A DNA stretch of 64,000 nt from Legionella taurinensis (GTDB lineage Bacteria > Pseudomonadota > Gammaproteobacteria > Legionellales > Legionellaceae), in the NCBI RefSeq assembly GCF_900452865.1, contig NZ_UGOZ01000001.1:310001-374000 (forward strand), given 5' to 3'. This document shows positions 52,882 to 61,174 of this stretch, piece by piece. The stretch's first letter is position 1. Every line of letters begins with the position of its first letter. The notes below the pieces were generated by a model. It searched no databases, was not told the DNA's origin, and saw only the letters and a list, made by a program, of their open reading frames with translations. Made by a program: the position numbers and the translations under genes.

Positions 52882-54300
52882 ATGAGCACTAAAAAGCATG
52901 CCTTAACTATTTTTAGTCTGACAATGATCACTGTCGGATCGGTCGACAGCATTCGCAATCTGCCTGCCACGGCCTTGTTCGGTAGTCAACTCATTGCCTT
53001 TTTTATGCTCGGCGCCCTGTTTTTTTTAATTCCTACGGCCTTGGTTTCTGCTGAACTCGCTTCCGGGTGGGCCAAGCAGGGCGGTATTTATATCTGGGTC
53101 AAGGAAGCGTTCGGGAAGCGCACCGGCTTTTTAGCCATCTGGCTCCAGTGGATTGAGAATGTCATCTGGTATCCTACTATTCTTTCCTTTGTCGCTGGCA
53201 CGGTCGGTTACCTCATCAATCCGACCCTGGCTGGTAACCCTTATTTTCTCTGGGCAGTGATTGTCAGCTCCTTCTGGGGCGCGACCTTGGTTAATCTGCG
53301 CGGCATGAGTTCCTCCGCCTTGTTTAGCAACATCTGTGCGCTTTCAGGATTACTGTTGCCCATGTCCTTAATTATTGGCTTGGGCGCCGCGTGGATAGTG
53401 GGTGGCAACCCCCTGCAGATCCATTTTGATGCACAGAGTATTTCACCTCACCTGCACGATAAAGGCATGTGGGTGTCGCTTACTGCCATCATGATGTCCT
53501 TTTGCGGTATTGAAATCGCCACTGTTCACGCCAATGATGTCGAAAATCCGCAACATGCATTCCCACGGGCCTTGATTTATTCCGTGATGATTATTCTCAG
53601 CACCCTGATTTTAGGCTCGTTAGCCATTGCGGTGGTTTTGCCGCATAACGACATTAATCTGGTGGCCGGTATTATGCAGGCATTCGATGCCTTCTTCGCG
53701 CGCTACCATTTGTCCTGGATGATGCCTGTGGTCGCCCTCATGCTGGTCATGGGGGGATTAGGTGGCGTCAGCAACTGGATTATTGCCCCGACCAAAGGCT
53801 TGTTGGTTGCGGCAGAAGAGGGCAACCTGCCTCCCAGCTTCCAGCGCACCAATCGCCATGGCGCACCCGTATTGATGCTGATTACCCAGGCGGTGATCGT
53901 CACGTTGTTATCGACTCTGTTTTTATTCATGCCAAGCGTTAATGGATCGTACTGGTTGTTAACTGCGCTGGCGGCGCAATTGTACATGCTGATGTACCTG
54001 TTAATGTTTATCGCCGCCATTAAGCTGCGTGTCAGCGCCCCGCACCATCCCCGCGCGTTCCGTATCCCTGGTGGCCTAAGCGGCATGTTGTTGATTGCCG
54101 GCATCGGAATGGTGGGCACCTTGACTACCCTGGTGGTGAGTTTCATGCCGCCTGCCGACATCAATGTCGGCAGTGTCGCCCGTTATGAAGCGACGCTGGT
54201 GTTTGGCTTGTTGCTCATGTGCGCCCCGCCGTTTGTCAGTTCCTGGATGATGTCCCGTCGTGAGCAGGACACCGTTGTCCTGGACAGCACCCCGGCTTAG
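52882..54300 (+). CDS. APC-family amino acid permease (GadC-like)
   Basis: Inner-membrane amino acid transporter or exchanger; 472 residues with about 12 hydrophobic segments. The N-terminal TMITVGSVDSIRNLPATALFGSQ-like region and GWAKQGGIYIWVKEAFGKRTGF resemble the glutamate/GABA antiporter group of the APC superfamily. The substrate cannot be read from sequence. AAGGA precedes the ATG. Its promoter carries a PmrA-like box, and the priC-like gene follows 18 bp later, probably in the same transcript. Confidence 0.85.
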   Translation: MSTKKHALTIFSLTMITVGSVDSIRNLPATALFGSQLIAFFMLGALFFLIPTALVSAELASGWAKQGGIYIWVKEAFGKRTGFLAIWLQWIENVIWYPTILSFVAGTVGYLINPTLAGNPYFLWAVIVSSFWGATLVNLRGMSSSALFSNICALSGLLLPMSLIIGLGAAWIVGGNPLQIHFDAQSISPHLHDKGMWVSLTAIMMSFCGIEIATVHANDVENPQHAFPRALIYSVMIILSTLILGSLAIAVVLPHNDINLVAGIMQAFDAFFARYHLSWMMPVVALMLVMGGLGGVSNWIIAPTKGLLVAAEEGNLPPSFQRTNRHGAPVLMLITQAVIVTLLSTLFLFMPSVNGSYWLLTALAAQLYMLMYLLMFIAAIKLRVSAPHHPRAFRIPGGLSGMLLIAGIGMVGTLTTLVVSFMPPADINVGSVARYEATLVFGLLLMCAPPFVSSWMMSRREQDTVVLDSTPA

Positions 54301-54318
54301 TCATCGACGTTAGTTTAA

Positions 54319-54837
54319 ATGACCAGCACTGTACAGGGGTTGTTAAACGAATTAAACGCCCGTCTTCCCGAGTTGGAATGGAAGCTGGCCAATCTGCATG
54401 CCTTTAATCCCTTGAGTTTACCCAAGGGATTATTCCAAACAGCTAATGCCCCTTTAGCGAGTGCGTTCATTGCGGAAGTTAAACACGACATTGATCGGTT
54501 GGCTGAGCGCGATGACTTGCAAACTGCGCGTTTTGTGGCCGAACGCATCAAGCAAAAAATCAATGTATTAGTCACTCTGTGTCAACTCAACGAAAAGTCG
54601 AGGGCGCCAATCGAAAAGCCGGGTTACACCCTGCCACGGATAATGACCCGTCAACAGTGGCTGCAATCGCTCGAAAATGACCTGGAGGTCCTTAGGAATC
54701 AACACCAGGCTCTGCTCAACCGGAATCAAAAAAACCTCGATGCCGAAGCGCAACTCCGCCTGCAGGCCGAATTGGGGGAACTTGAAAAACGCATGACCTT
54801 GCTGCGTGAAACCTATCAAAAAGCCATCACCGCCTGA
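54319..54837 (+). CDS. priC: Primosomal replication protein PriC-like
   Basis: 172-residue all-helical protein. The Arg/Gln-rich C-terminal half and the overall pattern resemble PriC, which reloads DnaB at stalled forks through SSB contacts. The RQQWLQSLENDLEVLRNQ segment and the C-terminal helix RLQAELGELEKRMTLLRETYQ correspond to that family. The assignment is by pattern recognition without alignment. It probably shares the PmrA-box transcript of the permease, an odd association for a replication gene. Confidence 0.7.
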   Translation: MTSTVQGLLNELNARLPELEWKLANLHAFNPLSLPKGLFQTANAPLASAFIAEVKHDIDRLAERDDLQTARFVAERIKQKINVLVTLCQLNEKSRAPIEKPGYTLPRIMTRQQWLQSLENDLEVLRNQHQALLNRNQKNLDAEAQLRLQAELGELEKRMTLLRETYQKAITA

Positions 54838-54889
54838 AGTGAGTTATTTTTGAACAGTGGTGTGTAAAATAATACGCATGCTCTTTTTA

Positions 54890-54922
54890 TTTAAGCCTCA
54901 ATTAAGTTTTGAGCGTTAGGAT
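54890..54922 (+). promoter_or_regulatory. PmrA-like box plus -10 upstream of the 136-residue protein gene
   Basis: Half-sites tTTAAGCCT (54890-54898) and aTTAAGTTT (54901-54909) are separated by 2 nt. After 7 nt comes TAGGAT (54917-54922). The ATG at 54951 follows, preceded by GAGAGGA. Confidence 0.6.
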
Positions 54923-54950
54923 AACCTGAAAATGAAGAGAGGATTTTTCC

Positions 54951-55361
54951 ATGTTTTTTACGGCAGCCAATCGCCTTCACCTTCAGGCCCAACAAGCCAT
55001 TGCCCAGGTATCGCAAAAAATAGACGAGCACAGCCGGCTACTTAAAGACGTATTGCCTGCAAAGGAAGCGGAGGCTAAAATCCATGCCCTGGGCTTATTA
55101 AAACAAGCTTTCAAGCGGGTTGAATGCCAGGAGGTCTGTATTGCCGATGTCATTCATCGCTGGGCCGCGTCGTTGCGATTCATCACGCTCCCGGGCACAG
55201 TCTCGCAGCATCGCCATTTATTTTACCAGACGGATGACCCAGCCAGGACAATGCCCTTTGTCAAAACCCTGCTGAGTGATTACGGTCATGTCTTATTGAA
55301 AAGTCCCTTGCCAAGCTCGCCCGACTCGATGAATCATGCCATGCCCGGGTATGACATTTAA
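54951..55361 (+). CDS. Small unknown protein with PmrA-like promoter
   Basis: 136 residues, no recognised family. The N-terminal half is helical and Gln/Ala/Lys-rich (about 5-60, possible coiled coil). A mixed segment with VIHRWAASLRFITLPG follows, and the C-terminus is polar and Pro/Ser-rich. No signal peptide or membrane span is seen. The start is supported by GAGAGGA upstream. The PmrA-like box makes it a candidate co-regulated with effectors, but the size is small and the function unknown. Confidence 0.6.
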   Translation: MFFTAANRLHLQAQQAIAQVSQKIDEHSRLLKDVLPAKEAEAKIHALGLLKQAFKRVECQEVCIADVIHRWAASLRFITLPGTVSQHRHLFYQTDDPARTMPFVKTLLSDYGHVLLKSPLPSSPDSMNHAMPGYDI

Positions 55362-55403
55362 TCTGTTTTGACATAAGATACTGCATTTACTTAACGAATC
55401 AGC

Positions 55404-56831
55404 ATGACGGGATTTCGAAGCCGTATCGCCTTTCTGGGCATGTTCGTTTTAAGCCCGGTGTGGGCCTTGTCCATCAATGACAGCGGTCATATCAGTTCGA
55501 CTACGGTCAGAGAAATCATTCAGGTGACGTCTGAAGAAGACATTGCCGCGGCGTTACAGAAAGCCAATGCACAGCATCTGCCTGTGGGAATTATGGGAGT
55601 TCAACACAGCCAGGGCGGTCAATCCATCGCGCCAGCGGGTATCCAGTTAAACATGCTTCCCTTTAATCAGGTTTTGAAATTCGATGTGGCTAAAAAGCAG
55701 GTGACTGTGCAAAGCGGCATCACCTGGGGTAAGTTGCAGGAGGCCATCAATCCGTACCAACTAGCCATTACTGCCATGCAGTCGCCGAATATCTTCACGG
55801 TGGGTGGTTCCTTAAGCGTCAACGCCCATGGCGATGATTTCCGCATGGGGGCGGTGGGGAACAGTATTGTGCGCTTTTCTCTCAGGCTGGCCGATGGGCG
55901 GCGCTTGCGGGTTTCGCCGGAACATTATCCGGATTTGTGGCGTGCGGTCAGGGGTGGCTACGGTGTATTGGGGGTGGTCACAGACGTCACGCTGCAACTA
56001 ACAGACAATACGCTGTTAACCAGTCACTACAATGAAACGTTGACACGCACATTCCCGGATTATTTTCGCCATCACATTTTAAACGATCGTCAGGTGGTTC
56101 TTTTTTATGCCCATATGAACATCGTCCCCGATGCGTCGTTTCTTAACGACATGTATGTCATTACCTACACCGACACAGGCCAATTGCCCTCCAAAGTGGT
56201 CACACTTGAAAATCCAGAACGCTGGAATGCGGTGCTGACACCCTTGTTTAATGTTTCTCGCAACAGTTTTTATGGCAAACGCTGGCGCTGGAAAATGGAA
56301 AAACGCCTGTTTAGAAAACGATACAGGGATAAAACCGTTACCCGTAACAATGCCATGGAGAAGCCTGTGCGTTTTGCCGCCGATTACAAACCCGGTACGG
56401 CGGATTGGCTTCAGGAATACTTTATTCCAGTGGAGCAGTTTCCGTCATTCATCGACCAATTGCGCAGGTTAACCTTAAGCGCTTCCATTGATTTATTGAA
56501 TGTGACGGTACGTTATGTGCCTGCTGAGCCGGATTTGCTGTTGTCGCAAGTCAGAAAAGACAGCCTTTCTGTTGTGCTTTACTTTAATCAGACTTTGTCG
56601 CCACCGGCGATAGAAAAGACAAGGCAATGGACAGAAAACGTAATCAATGCCGCACTGGCGTCAGGAGGTTCTTATTACCTGACGTATCAGAATTTCGCCA
56701 GTCAATCGCAATTTGAACAAGCCTATCCCCGCTTTGCAGAACTGAACGCACTTAAACGCGAGTACGACAAAAACAACCGATTCAGTAATATATTTTATCA
56801 AAAATATTACAACCTGATGATTAATCCTTAA
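55404..56831 (+). CDS. Exported FAD-binding (PCMH/VAO-type) oxidoreductase
   Basis: 475-residue flavoprotein with a likely signal peptide (1-22, ending PVWALS). An FAD-binding PCMH domain (about 35-205) shows VGIMGVQHSQGGQSI, GITWGKLQEAI, TVGGSLSVNAHGDDFRMGAVG and AVRGGYGVLGVVTDVTL. A substrate domain follows. This is the layout of VAO-family oxidases. The substrate is unknown. Expected location is the periplasm or outside the cell. It lies between two genes with PmrA-like boxes but has only one TTAA half-site of its own. Confidence 0.82.
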   Translation: MTGFRSRIAFLGMFVLSPVWALSINDSGHISSTTVREIIQVTSEEDIAAALQKANAQHLPVGIMGVQHSQGGQSIAPAGIQLNMLPFNQVLKFDVAKKQVTVQSGITWGKLQEAINPYQLAITAMQSPNIFTVGGSLSVNAHGDDFRMGAVGNSIVRFSLRLADGRRLRVSPEHYPDLWRAVRGGYGVLGVVTDVTLQLTDNTLLTSHYNETLTRTFPDYFRHHILNDRQVVLFYAHMNIVPDASFLNDMYVITYTDTGQLPSKVVTLENPERWNAVLTPLFNVSRNSFYGKRWRWKMEKRLFRKRYRDKTVTRNNAMEKPVRFAADYKPGTADWLQEYFIPVEQFPSFIDQLRRLTLSASIDLLNVTVRYVPAEPDLLLSQVRKDSLSVVLYFNQTLSPPAIEKTRQWTENVINAALASGGSYYLTYQNFASQSQFEQAYPRFAELNALKREYDKNNRFSNIFYQKYYNLMINP

Positions 56832-56859
56832 TACCAGGTTAATTTATAGTCACTACACT
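56827..56859 (+). promoter_or_regulatory. PmrA-like box plus -10 upstream of the 259-residue protein gene
   Basis: Half-sites cTTAATACC (56827-56835) and gTTAATTTA (56838-56846) are separated by 2 nt. After 7 nt comes TACACT (56854-56859). The box overlaps the stop codon of the upstream oxidoreductase gene. The ATG follows at 56889. Confidence 0.62.
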
Positions 56860-56888
56860 AACAGGCTCTTATTGATGAAGAGTTTGTT

Positions 56889-57668
56889 ATGTCTAAAGAT
56901 TATCCTAAAGAAATTAATTATTACGATCAGCGATTCCTGCCCTCGGATTTTATTGCGCTAAAGCCACAATTTGCGGCCGAAAGAAAAGCCATGCGTCTGC
57001 TGCAGCGGCAAACCGAAGAGTGCAAATACATTGCTCAAGAGAATCAGGCCGCTTACGCCATTGTTCCTGCGGAGGAGCATTTTGTATCCCTGATGACAGG
57101 TGAATCCTTAGACCAGGATGAAATGAATGAGGAATTTAATTTCGTATTAACCTGTGAGGAGAAGCCGCAATTATTGGTGGATAAAAAACTGAATCACTCA
57201 TTCCTGGCCAATGGTAAAAAAGTATTGGCTGCCGGCTCACTGATCTTTAGTCAGGGGATACTGATTGGACTCACCAATAACAGCGGTCATTATCGACCGA
57301 CGGATGAACAGATGTTGGCTGTTATTAAGGCATTGCATTCGGCCAGCGATTACCATTTAAGGTATTACCGAAGTTACGTCAGCGATCCGGCGAAGACTTA
57401 TGCTGTTCAGGAGCTTCTTGATGTGGATACTTTTGCTGAGGTCAGACCTTTGGGCGACGAGGAAATTTTACTTGAAAGCGGCCAACGGCAAGTCATTTCC
57501 GGGTATGATAACGACTCTTCCCAAAGCCAGTCAGGTCGTCGCTTTGGACTTACTTTAACCTCTGAATTGAATGAAGAATACCAGACAACCATTACCCGGC
57601 ATTCTTTTTTCAAGGAGACCATCGCAGAAAATAATACTCCCCCCTCTATCAATTACAGTCTGCTGTAA
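56889..57668 (+). CDS. Unknown 259-residue protein, candidate PmrA-regulated effector
   Basis: No family is recognised with confidence. The product is polar and acidic in the middle, with no signal peptide or membrane span. Around residues 115-145 the segment ILIGLTNNSGHYRPTDEQMLAVIKAL stands out; an NNSGHYRP-type motif recurs, as far as can be recalled, in uncharacterised bacterial and Legionella proteins. A Gln/Ser-rich linker (SSQSQSGRR) and a polar C-terminus (SFFKETIAENN, then a hydrophobic tail) follow. The PmrA-like box suggests co-regulation with Dot/Icm substrates. Effector status is inference. Confidence 0.6.
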   Translation: MSKDYPKEINYYDQRFLPSDFIALKPQFAAERKAMRLLQRQTEECKYIAQENQAAYAIVPAEEHFVSLMTGESLDQDEMNEEFNFVLTCEEKPQLLVDKKLNHSFLANGKKVLAAGSLIFSQGILIGLTNNSGHYRPTDEQMLAVIKALHSASDYHLRYYRSYVSDPAKTYAVQELLDVDTFAEVRPLGDEEILLESGQRQVISGYDNDSSQSQSGRRFGLTLTSELNEEYQTTITRHSFFKETIAENNTPPSINYSLL

Positions 57669-57686
57669 AAAAAGGGTGTCGGGACG

Positions 57687-58391
57687 TCACTCGGCTACAC
57701 TGCCGTAACAGGCTTGAGGTTTGCCGCTGATGAAGGCCCAATAGCGATCCCCGTAAGACCAATGCCAATACTCTGTCGGGTAATTGACAAAACCTGCCAA
57801 TAGCAGTGCATGACTCATCACACGGCGATAGTGCGCCGCTTCAGGGGAAACCAGGGCGGAATTCGTCGGCGAAAGCTCGACATGGGTATCGGACATCCAG
57901 TCTTTGGGATGGATGCCCATGTCCACGGGTTGTCCTTCTTTATCCACCAGGTAAACATCAATGGCAGCACCGGTGGTATGCGGGGGGATATTGGGGCTGC
58001 CGTCCAGATTCAGCACTGGGGAGATAAGCTTGGTTGTTTCGTTAAAAAGCTGTTCCCGCGCCCAATGGGGATGTAATTGCTGCAATTCGGCATACCGCGC
58101 GTCAAACAGTTTCTTTTGTAATGCCAGACTGCGAAACCCCTCGTACAGGCAGAATCGCAGATTTGCAGGCAGCAATTGCTGCGCGGCCAGCAACCGCTGA
58201 TACACGTCATTGCGCATTTTAGTGTAATCGGTGTTATTGGGGATTTCAGGGGAAGGGCCGATGAAGAGTTCGTCGCTGTGTTTAATGTCGATGAGCGGAT
58301 CATGATTCTCAACGATGGGAATAGCCAATACTTCGGGCGCTGCAATTAAGGCCATCGGGGGTTGTGAAGAAACCAGCATTGTCATCTCCAT
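57687..58391 (-). CDS. D-alanyl-D-alanine dipeptidase, VanX/DdpX-like
   Basis: Zinc dipeptidase of peptidase family M15D that cleaves D-Ala-D-Ala. The 234-residue product has the zinc motif HTTGAAID (His138, Asp145) and EYWH (Glu207 catalytic, His210), plus the FRSLALQKKLFD helix of the family. No signal peptide is evident, so it should act in the cytosol. No vanA/vanH-like gene is adjacent, so a turnover or cell-wall recycling role is more likely than glycopeptide resistance. It has its own promoter. Confidence 0.88.
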   Translation of the reverse strand: MEMTMLVSSQPPMALIAAPEVLAIPIVENHDPLIDIKHSDELFIGPSPEIPNNTDYTKMRNDVYQRLLAAQQLLPANLRFCLYEGFRSLALQKKLFDARYAELQQLHPHWAREQLFNETTKLISPVLNLDGSPNIPPHTTGAAIDVYLVDKEGQPVDMGIHPKDWMSDTHVELSPTNSALVSPEAAHYRRVMSHALLLAGFVNYPTEYWHWSYGDRYWAFISGKPQACYGSVAE

Positions 58392-58409
58392 ACAGTCAAC
58401 TCAGAGAAG

Positions 58410-58438
58410 AGTATACAATTGTTGAAAAAAATTGTCAG
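58410..58438 (-). promoter_or_regulatory. Putative promoter of the VanX-like gene
   Basis: On the minus strand CTGACA (58433-58438) is separated by 17 nt from TATACT (58410-58415), about 20 nt before the start codon. The short leader argues for caution. Confidence 0.5.
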
Positions 58439-58447
58439 ACTGTTTCT

Positions 58448-59290
58448 TTATTCAGTCCTCTCTGGCCAAACGGGTAACCCGTTGGCTCGCTGCAACCAGT
58501 TGCTCTGTGGATAAGGAGAGCTGGCATCAATCGCATGCAGGGTATAGGCATGCCTTGACTTGGATGACCTATTGGCGTCGCTTTTATGCGGGACGCGGCC
58601 ATGCAGAAGAACAAGGCTGCCTTGCCTCACTTCAAGTGGCACGCAATCATCCTGACACCAGGGGGTTTTATCATGCTCTTCGAAGTAAATGCGGGTGTTT
58701 TCCCTGATCATTTTTTGCTTCAGGGGTATCGTATGAGGACTCGGTATCACCTGTAAACAGCCATTTTCCAGGGTCGCATCCTCAAGCGCGAACCAGAAAC
58801 CCAACACCTCTTGCTCGCTGTGCAGGTAGGTGGCATCCTGATGGCAATTGACTTCCGCGCCGATGGCTGGTTGTTTAAACAGGTACATGGATTGCAGCAG
58901 GCAGGGGGTTTTAAAGCCCAGTTGCCGGCACATGGACTGGATACGCGCATCATGAGAATAATGTCTGAAAACGGGATCATGCTCATGCAGAGCATGCCCC
59001 ACTTTGTTTAAAGAATGCTCAATCGGTTGTGCCAGGGTGCCATCGTCGTTAAACGCGTCAGGCTCAAAGAAAAAGTGAATTTTATCGCCGGATTCAAGAA
59101 AATACTCAGACGCCGCATGCTCATTGGTTTGGGTAGAAAAGACAGTAGCCGGGATGAGGTCTTTGTTTTCTGCAATCAGGTGATTCATGCGCTGCATGAG
59201 TTGCTCACAGGTTGCCTTGCTGAAAAAGTCTTCAATGACCAGATAACCCTGGGTGAGGAAGTCGTCGATCTGTACTGGCGATAAGTCCAT
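58448..59290 (-). CDS. PhyH-family Fe(II)/2-oxoglutarate dioxygenase
   Basis: 280-residue protein of the phytanoyl-CoA dioxygenase family, similar in layout to human PHYHD1. The iron triad is readable as HQD (His150, Asp152) and a distal His (about 235, in VPHKSDANRS); basic residues in RHAYT suit 2-oxoglutarate binding. The segment ENGCLQVIPSPHT is typical. The substrate is unknown. It is preceded by its own promoter. Confidence 0.85.
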   Translation of the reverse strand: MDLSPVQIDDFLTQGYLVIEDFFSKATCEQLMQRMNHLIAENKDLIPATVFSTQTNEHAASEYFLESGDKIHFFFEPDAFNDDGTLAQPIEHSLNKVGHALHEHDPVFRHYSHDARIQSMCRQLGFKTPCLLQSMYLFKQPAIGAEVNCHQDATYLHSEQEVLGFWFALEDATLENGCLQVIPSPHTIPLKQKMIRENTRIYFEEHDKTPWCQDDCVPLEVRQGSLVLLHGRVPHKSDANRSSKSRHAYTLHAIDASSPYPQSNWLQRANGLPVWPERTE

Positions 59291-59327
59291 GGTCTTTCCT
59301 TGATGTGATAGCGCTTAAGGCGCAAGC

Positions 59328-59356
59328 ATCATAGTGCGTTTGCGACCTTTAAGCAA
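59328..59356 (-). promoter_or_regulatory. Putative promoter of the PhyH-like gene
   Basis: On the minus strand TTGCTT (59351-59356) is separated by 17 nt from TATGAT (59328-59333), about 37 nt before the start codon. Confidence 0.6.
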
Positions 59357-59379
59357 CCCGATGGATAGAAGGGAACGCC

Positions 59380-59408
59380 TTGAACAATACCCCCGCTTTC
59401 ATTATGCT
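59380..59408 (+). promoter_or_regulatory. Putative promoter of the ZIP-like gene
   Basis: TTGAAC (59380-59385) is separated by 17 nt from TATGCT (59403-59408). AAAGGA and the ATG at 59432 follow. Confidence 0.5.
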
Positions 59409-59431
59409 CTAATTTTAGCGAAAGGATTCTT

Positions 59432-60156
59432 ATGACCGCGTCCATGGCCACCCTCTTTCTTTATTCAATCCTGCCGGCCTTGATGATGATTCTCGGTGGA
59501 GGGATCACCAGTTTTTATCAGCCCAGCCGTCAACTGACGAGTGCAACCCAGCATTTTGCTGCCGGTGTCGTCTTTGCGGCAGTGGCCAAAGAGTTATTAC
59601 CGGAAATCAGTGCGGCCAATGCCCCTCTGGCATTGGCCGCAGGATTCTCGTCAGGCGTCCTCGGCATGCTGGTGTTGAAATGGTTAACCGGCAGGCTTGA
59701 AGAACGCGAGGAAGGCCTTCCTGGGATGCCCTTGGGGTTAATTTATGCGGTAGGGATTGATTTATTACTCGATGGCATTTTAATTGGCGTTGCTTTTTAG
59801 CAGGGGCTCAAGGGGGTGTTCTGGTGGCTGTCGCTCTAGCCATCGAAATATTCTTCCTCGGTTTATCCACCACAGCCACTCTGGCGTCGCGCCGTATTTC
59901 TAAGGCAAAACGGGCAGGAATTACCCTGCTGTTAGCCCTGTTGATTCCGACAGGAGCCATGCTTGGCGCAAGCCTGCTGGCCCATTTGCCGCCGGTCATG
60001 ACCGATGGTGTATTGTCCTTTGGCGTGGCGGCGCTGCTTTATCTGGTGACTGAAGAATTATTAACCGAAGCGCATGAAGGGGTTGAAGCGCCCTGGGTTA
60101 CGGCGTGTTTCTTTGCCGGGTTTTTAATCATTTTATTGCTGGAAGGGTTGAGTTAG
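59432..60156 (+). pseudogene. ZIP-like metal transporter split by a -1 type frameshift
   Basis: Two adjacent frames together make one ZIP-type membrane protein of about 240 residues. The first (59432-59800) ends GVAF then TAG. The second opens in the -1 frame and continues LAGAQGGVLVAVALAIEIFFLGLS up to 60156, exactly what the family would have next. The break is at a T5 run (59794-59798): one extra T, or a one-base backward slip on TTT, restores the frame. The His/Glu metal residues typical of ZIP helices IV-V are only partly visible (DLLLDGILIG lacks the usual His). Possible explanations are a genuine mutation, a sequencing error, or programmed frameshifting. The second half also has a GTG start (59824). 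Confidence 0.7.
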
Positions 60157-60179
60157 GTCTTTTTAAAGGGATGGGATAC

Positions 60180-60572
60180 ATGAAGCGACTGTTGATTGGA
60201 TTAATGGCCTGCAGCCTGCCAAGCCTGGGATGGGCGTCAGACACAGCGCACCAAGCCACCGTACAAGCGGTGCATTTTACCCCGTCACAATTTGAAAAAG
60301 CGAAACGCAGCAATCTTCGATTTATTGTGGCCTTTCATAAAAAAGGGTGTGCACGCTGCAAAAAGCAGCAACAAATTTTAAATGAACTGGCCCTGTCGCC
60401 TGAATTTTTAGCCTTGCGCCTGTTGATCGCAGATTTTGATGATGCTGAACTTGTGAAGCAATTTGATGTCACTTTTCACGACACCTTGATTGTTTACCGG
60501 GGACCGCGCGAAGTGAGTCGCTCGCAGGGCTTACTCAATGCAAGAGCCATTAAGCAGCAAATAGAAGGTTGA
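60180..60572 (+). CDS. Exported thioredoxin-like protein
   Basis: 130-residue protein with a clear signal peptide (1-19, ending LGWA) and a thioredoxin-like domain with CARC (Cys57, Cys60) after the strand RFIVAFHKKG. It is expected in the periplasm as a small redox protein. The cis-Pro loop is not obvious; DVTFHDTLIVYRGPRE lies in that region. ATG 60180 has AAGGG about 9 nt upstream; an in-frame ATG at 60171 is too close to it. It probably shares a transcript with the ZIP-like gene. Confidence 0.78.
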   Translation: MKRLLIGLMACSLPSLGWASDTAHQATVQAVHFTPSQFEKAKRSNLRFIVAFHKKGCARCKKQQQILNELALSPEFLALRLLIADFDDAELVKQFDVTFHDTLIVYRGPREVSRSQGLLNARAIKQQIEG

Positions 60573-60609
60573 ATTCTGTACAATCGTTGCGAAGCCACGA
60601 AAGTAAAAA

Positions 60610-60638
60610 TTGCGCTTTTATGCATTTTGAACTGTAAT
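60610..60638 (+). promoter_or_regulatory. Putative promoter of the unknown gene at 60669
   Basis: TTGCGC (60610-60615) is separated by 17 nt from TGTAAT (60633-60638). A start near 60645 rules out TTG 60627 as initiator. Confidence 0.45.
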
Positions 60639-60668
60639 AAAAAAGGGATCATCAACTGGAGCAACCAG

Positions 60669-61145
60669 ATGCCAATCAGTTATGCATGCCTTACCTCATT
60701 AAAAACCATGTTACAAAACTATAAGAAAACAGGCAGCAGCGATACCCATTACCAGGATTTGCTGGCTTTATTACAGAAAACAGGCCGCTCCTCGCATAAA
60801 TTGAAAACCTGTACTGACAGCGACATTCTTCTGCTGTTGTGCCATTCAGCTTCCCGTGTTGAGAAGGCACCGCAGTTTAAGGCCTGTGTCGAGGCTTTTC
60901 TTTTGGATTATCAGGCACGCACCAACGCGCTGGAATCGTTTGTCGATGATAAAGGGATTCCAATCGCCAGCGGCGAATTCTGGAAAGAAGAGAACCATTG
61001 GCTGCCGCCGGAGATACCCAGCGCGTTGACGCTTGAGCTTAAAGCGGTCATTGCCGAACGAGAGCGCCGCTTGAGAGGAGGTGGTGCAGAGGCATTAAAA
61101 AACGTGAATGCCAATAAGACCGAATTTGGCTTTAACATGAAATAA
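60669..61145 (+). CDS. Hypothetical protein
   Basis: 158 residues from ATG 60669, which has GGAG 7 nt upstream. The product looks cytosolic and mostly helical, with Leu-rich segments and a C-terminal stretch of Arg/Lys and Asn. No motif or family is recognised. It lies 29 bp before the biotin carboxylase gene. Confidence 0.65.
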   Translation: MPISYACLTSLKTMLQNYKKTGSSDTHYQDLLALLQKTGRSSHKLKTCTDSDILLLLCHSASRVEKAPQFKACVEAFLLDYQARTNALESFVDDKGIPIASGEFWKEENHWLPPEIPSALTLELKAVIAERERRLRGGGAEALKNVNANKTEFGFNMK

Positions 61146-61174
61146 ACAACCCTGTTTTAATTCAGGAAGAAACG

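Noticed and set aside
55357-55379. TTAAT half-site before the FAD oxidoreductase gene
   Set aside because: There is no partner half-site 11 bp away, and the distance to TAAGAT is 8 nt rather than 7.
57687-58391. VanX-like gene as part of a glycopeptide resistance cluster
   Set aside because: No ligase, dehydrogenase or two-component genes are nearby; the gene stands alone.
60627-60668. TTG-initiated N-terminal extension of the unknown gene at 60669
   Set aside because: It overlaps the predicted -10 region and lacks a ribosome-binding site, whereas ATG 60669 has GGAG at 7 nt.
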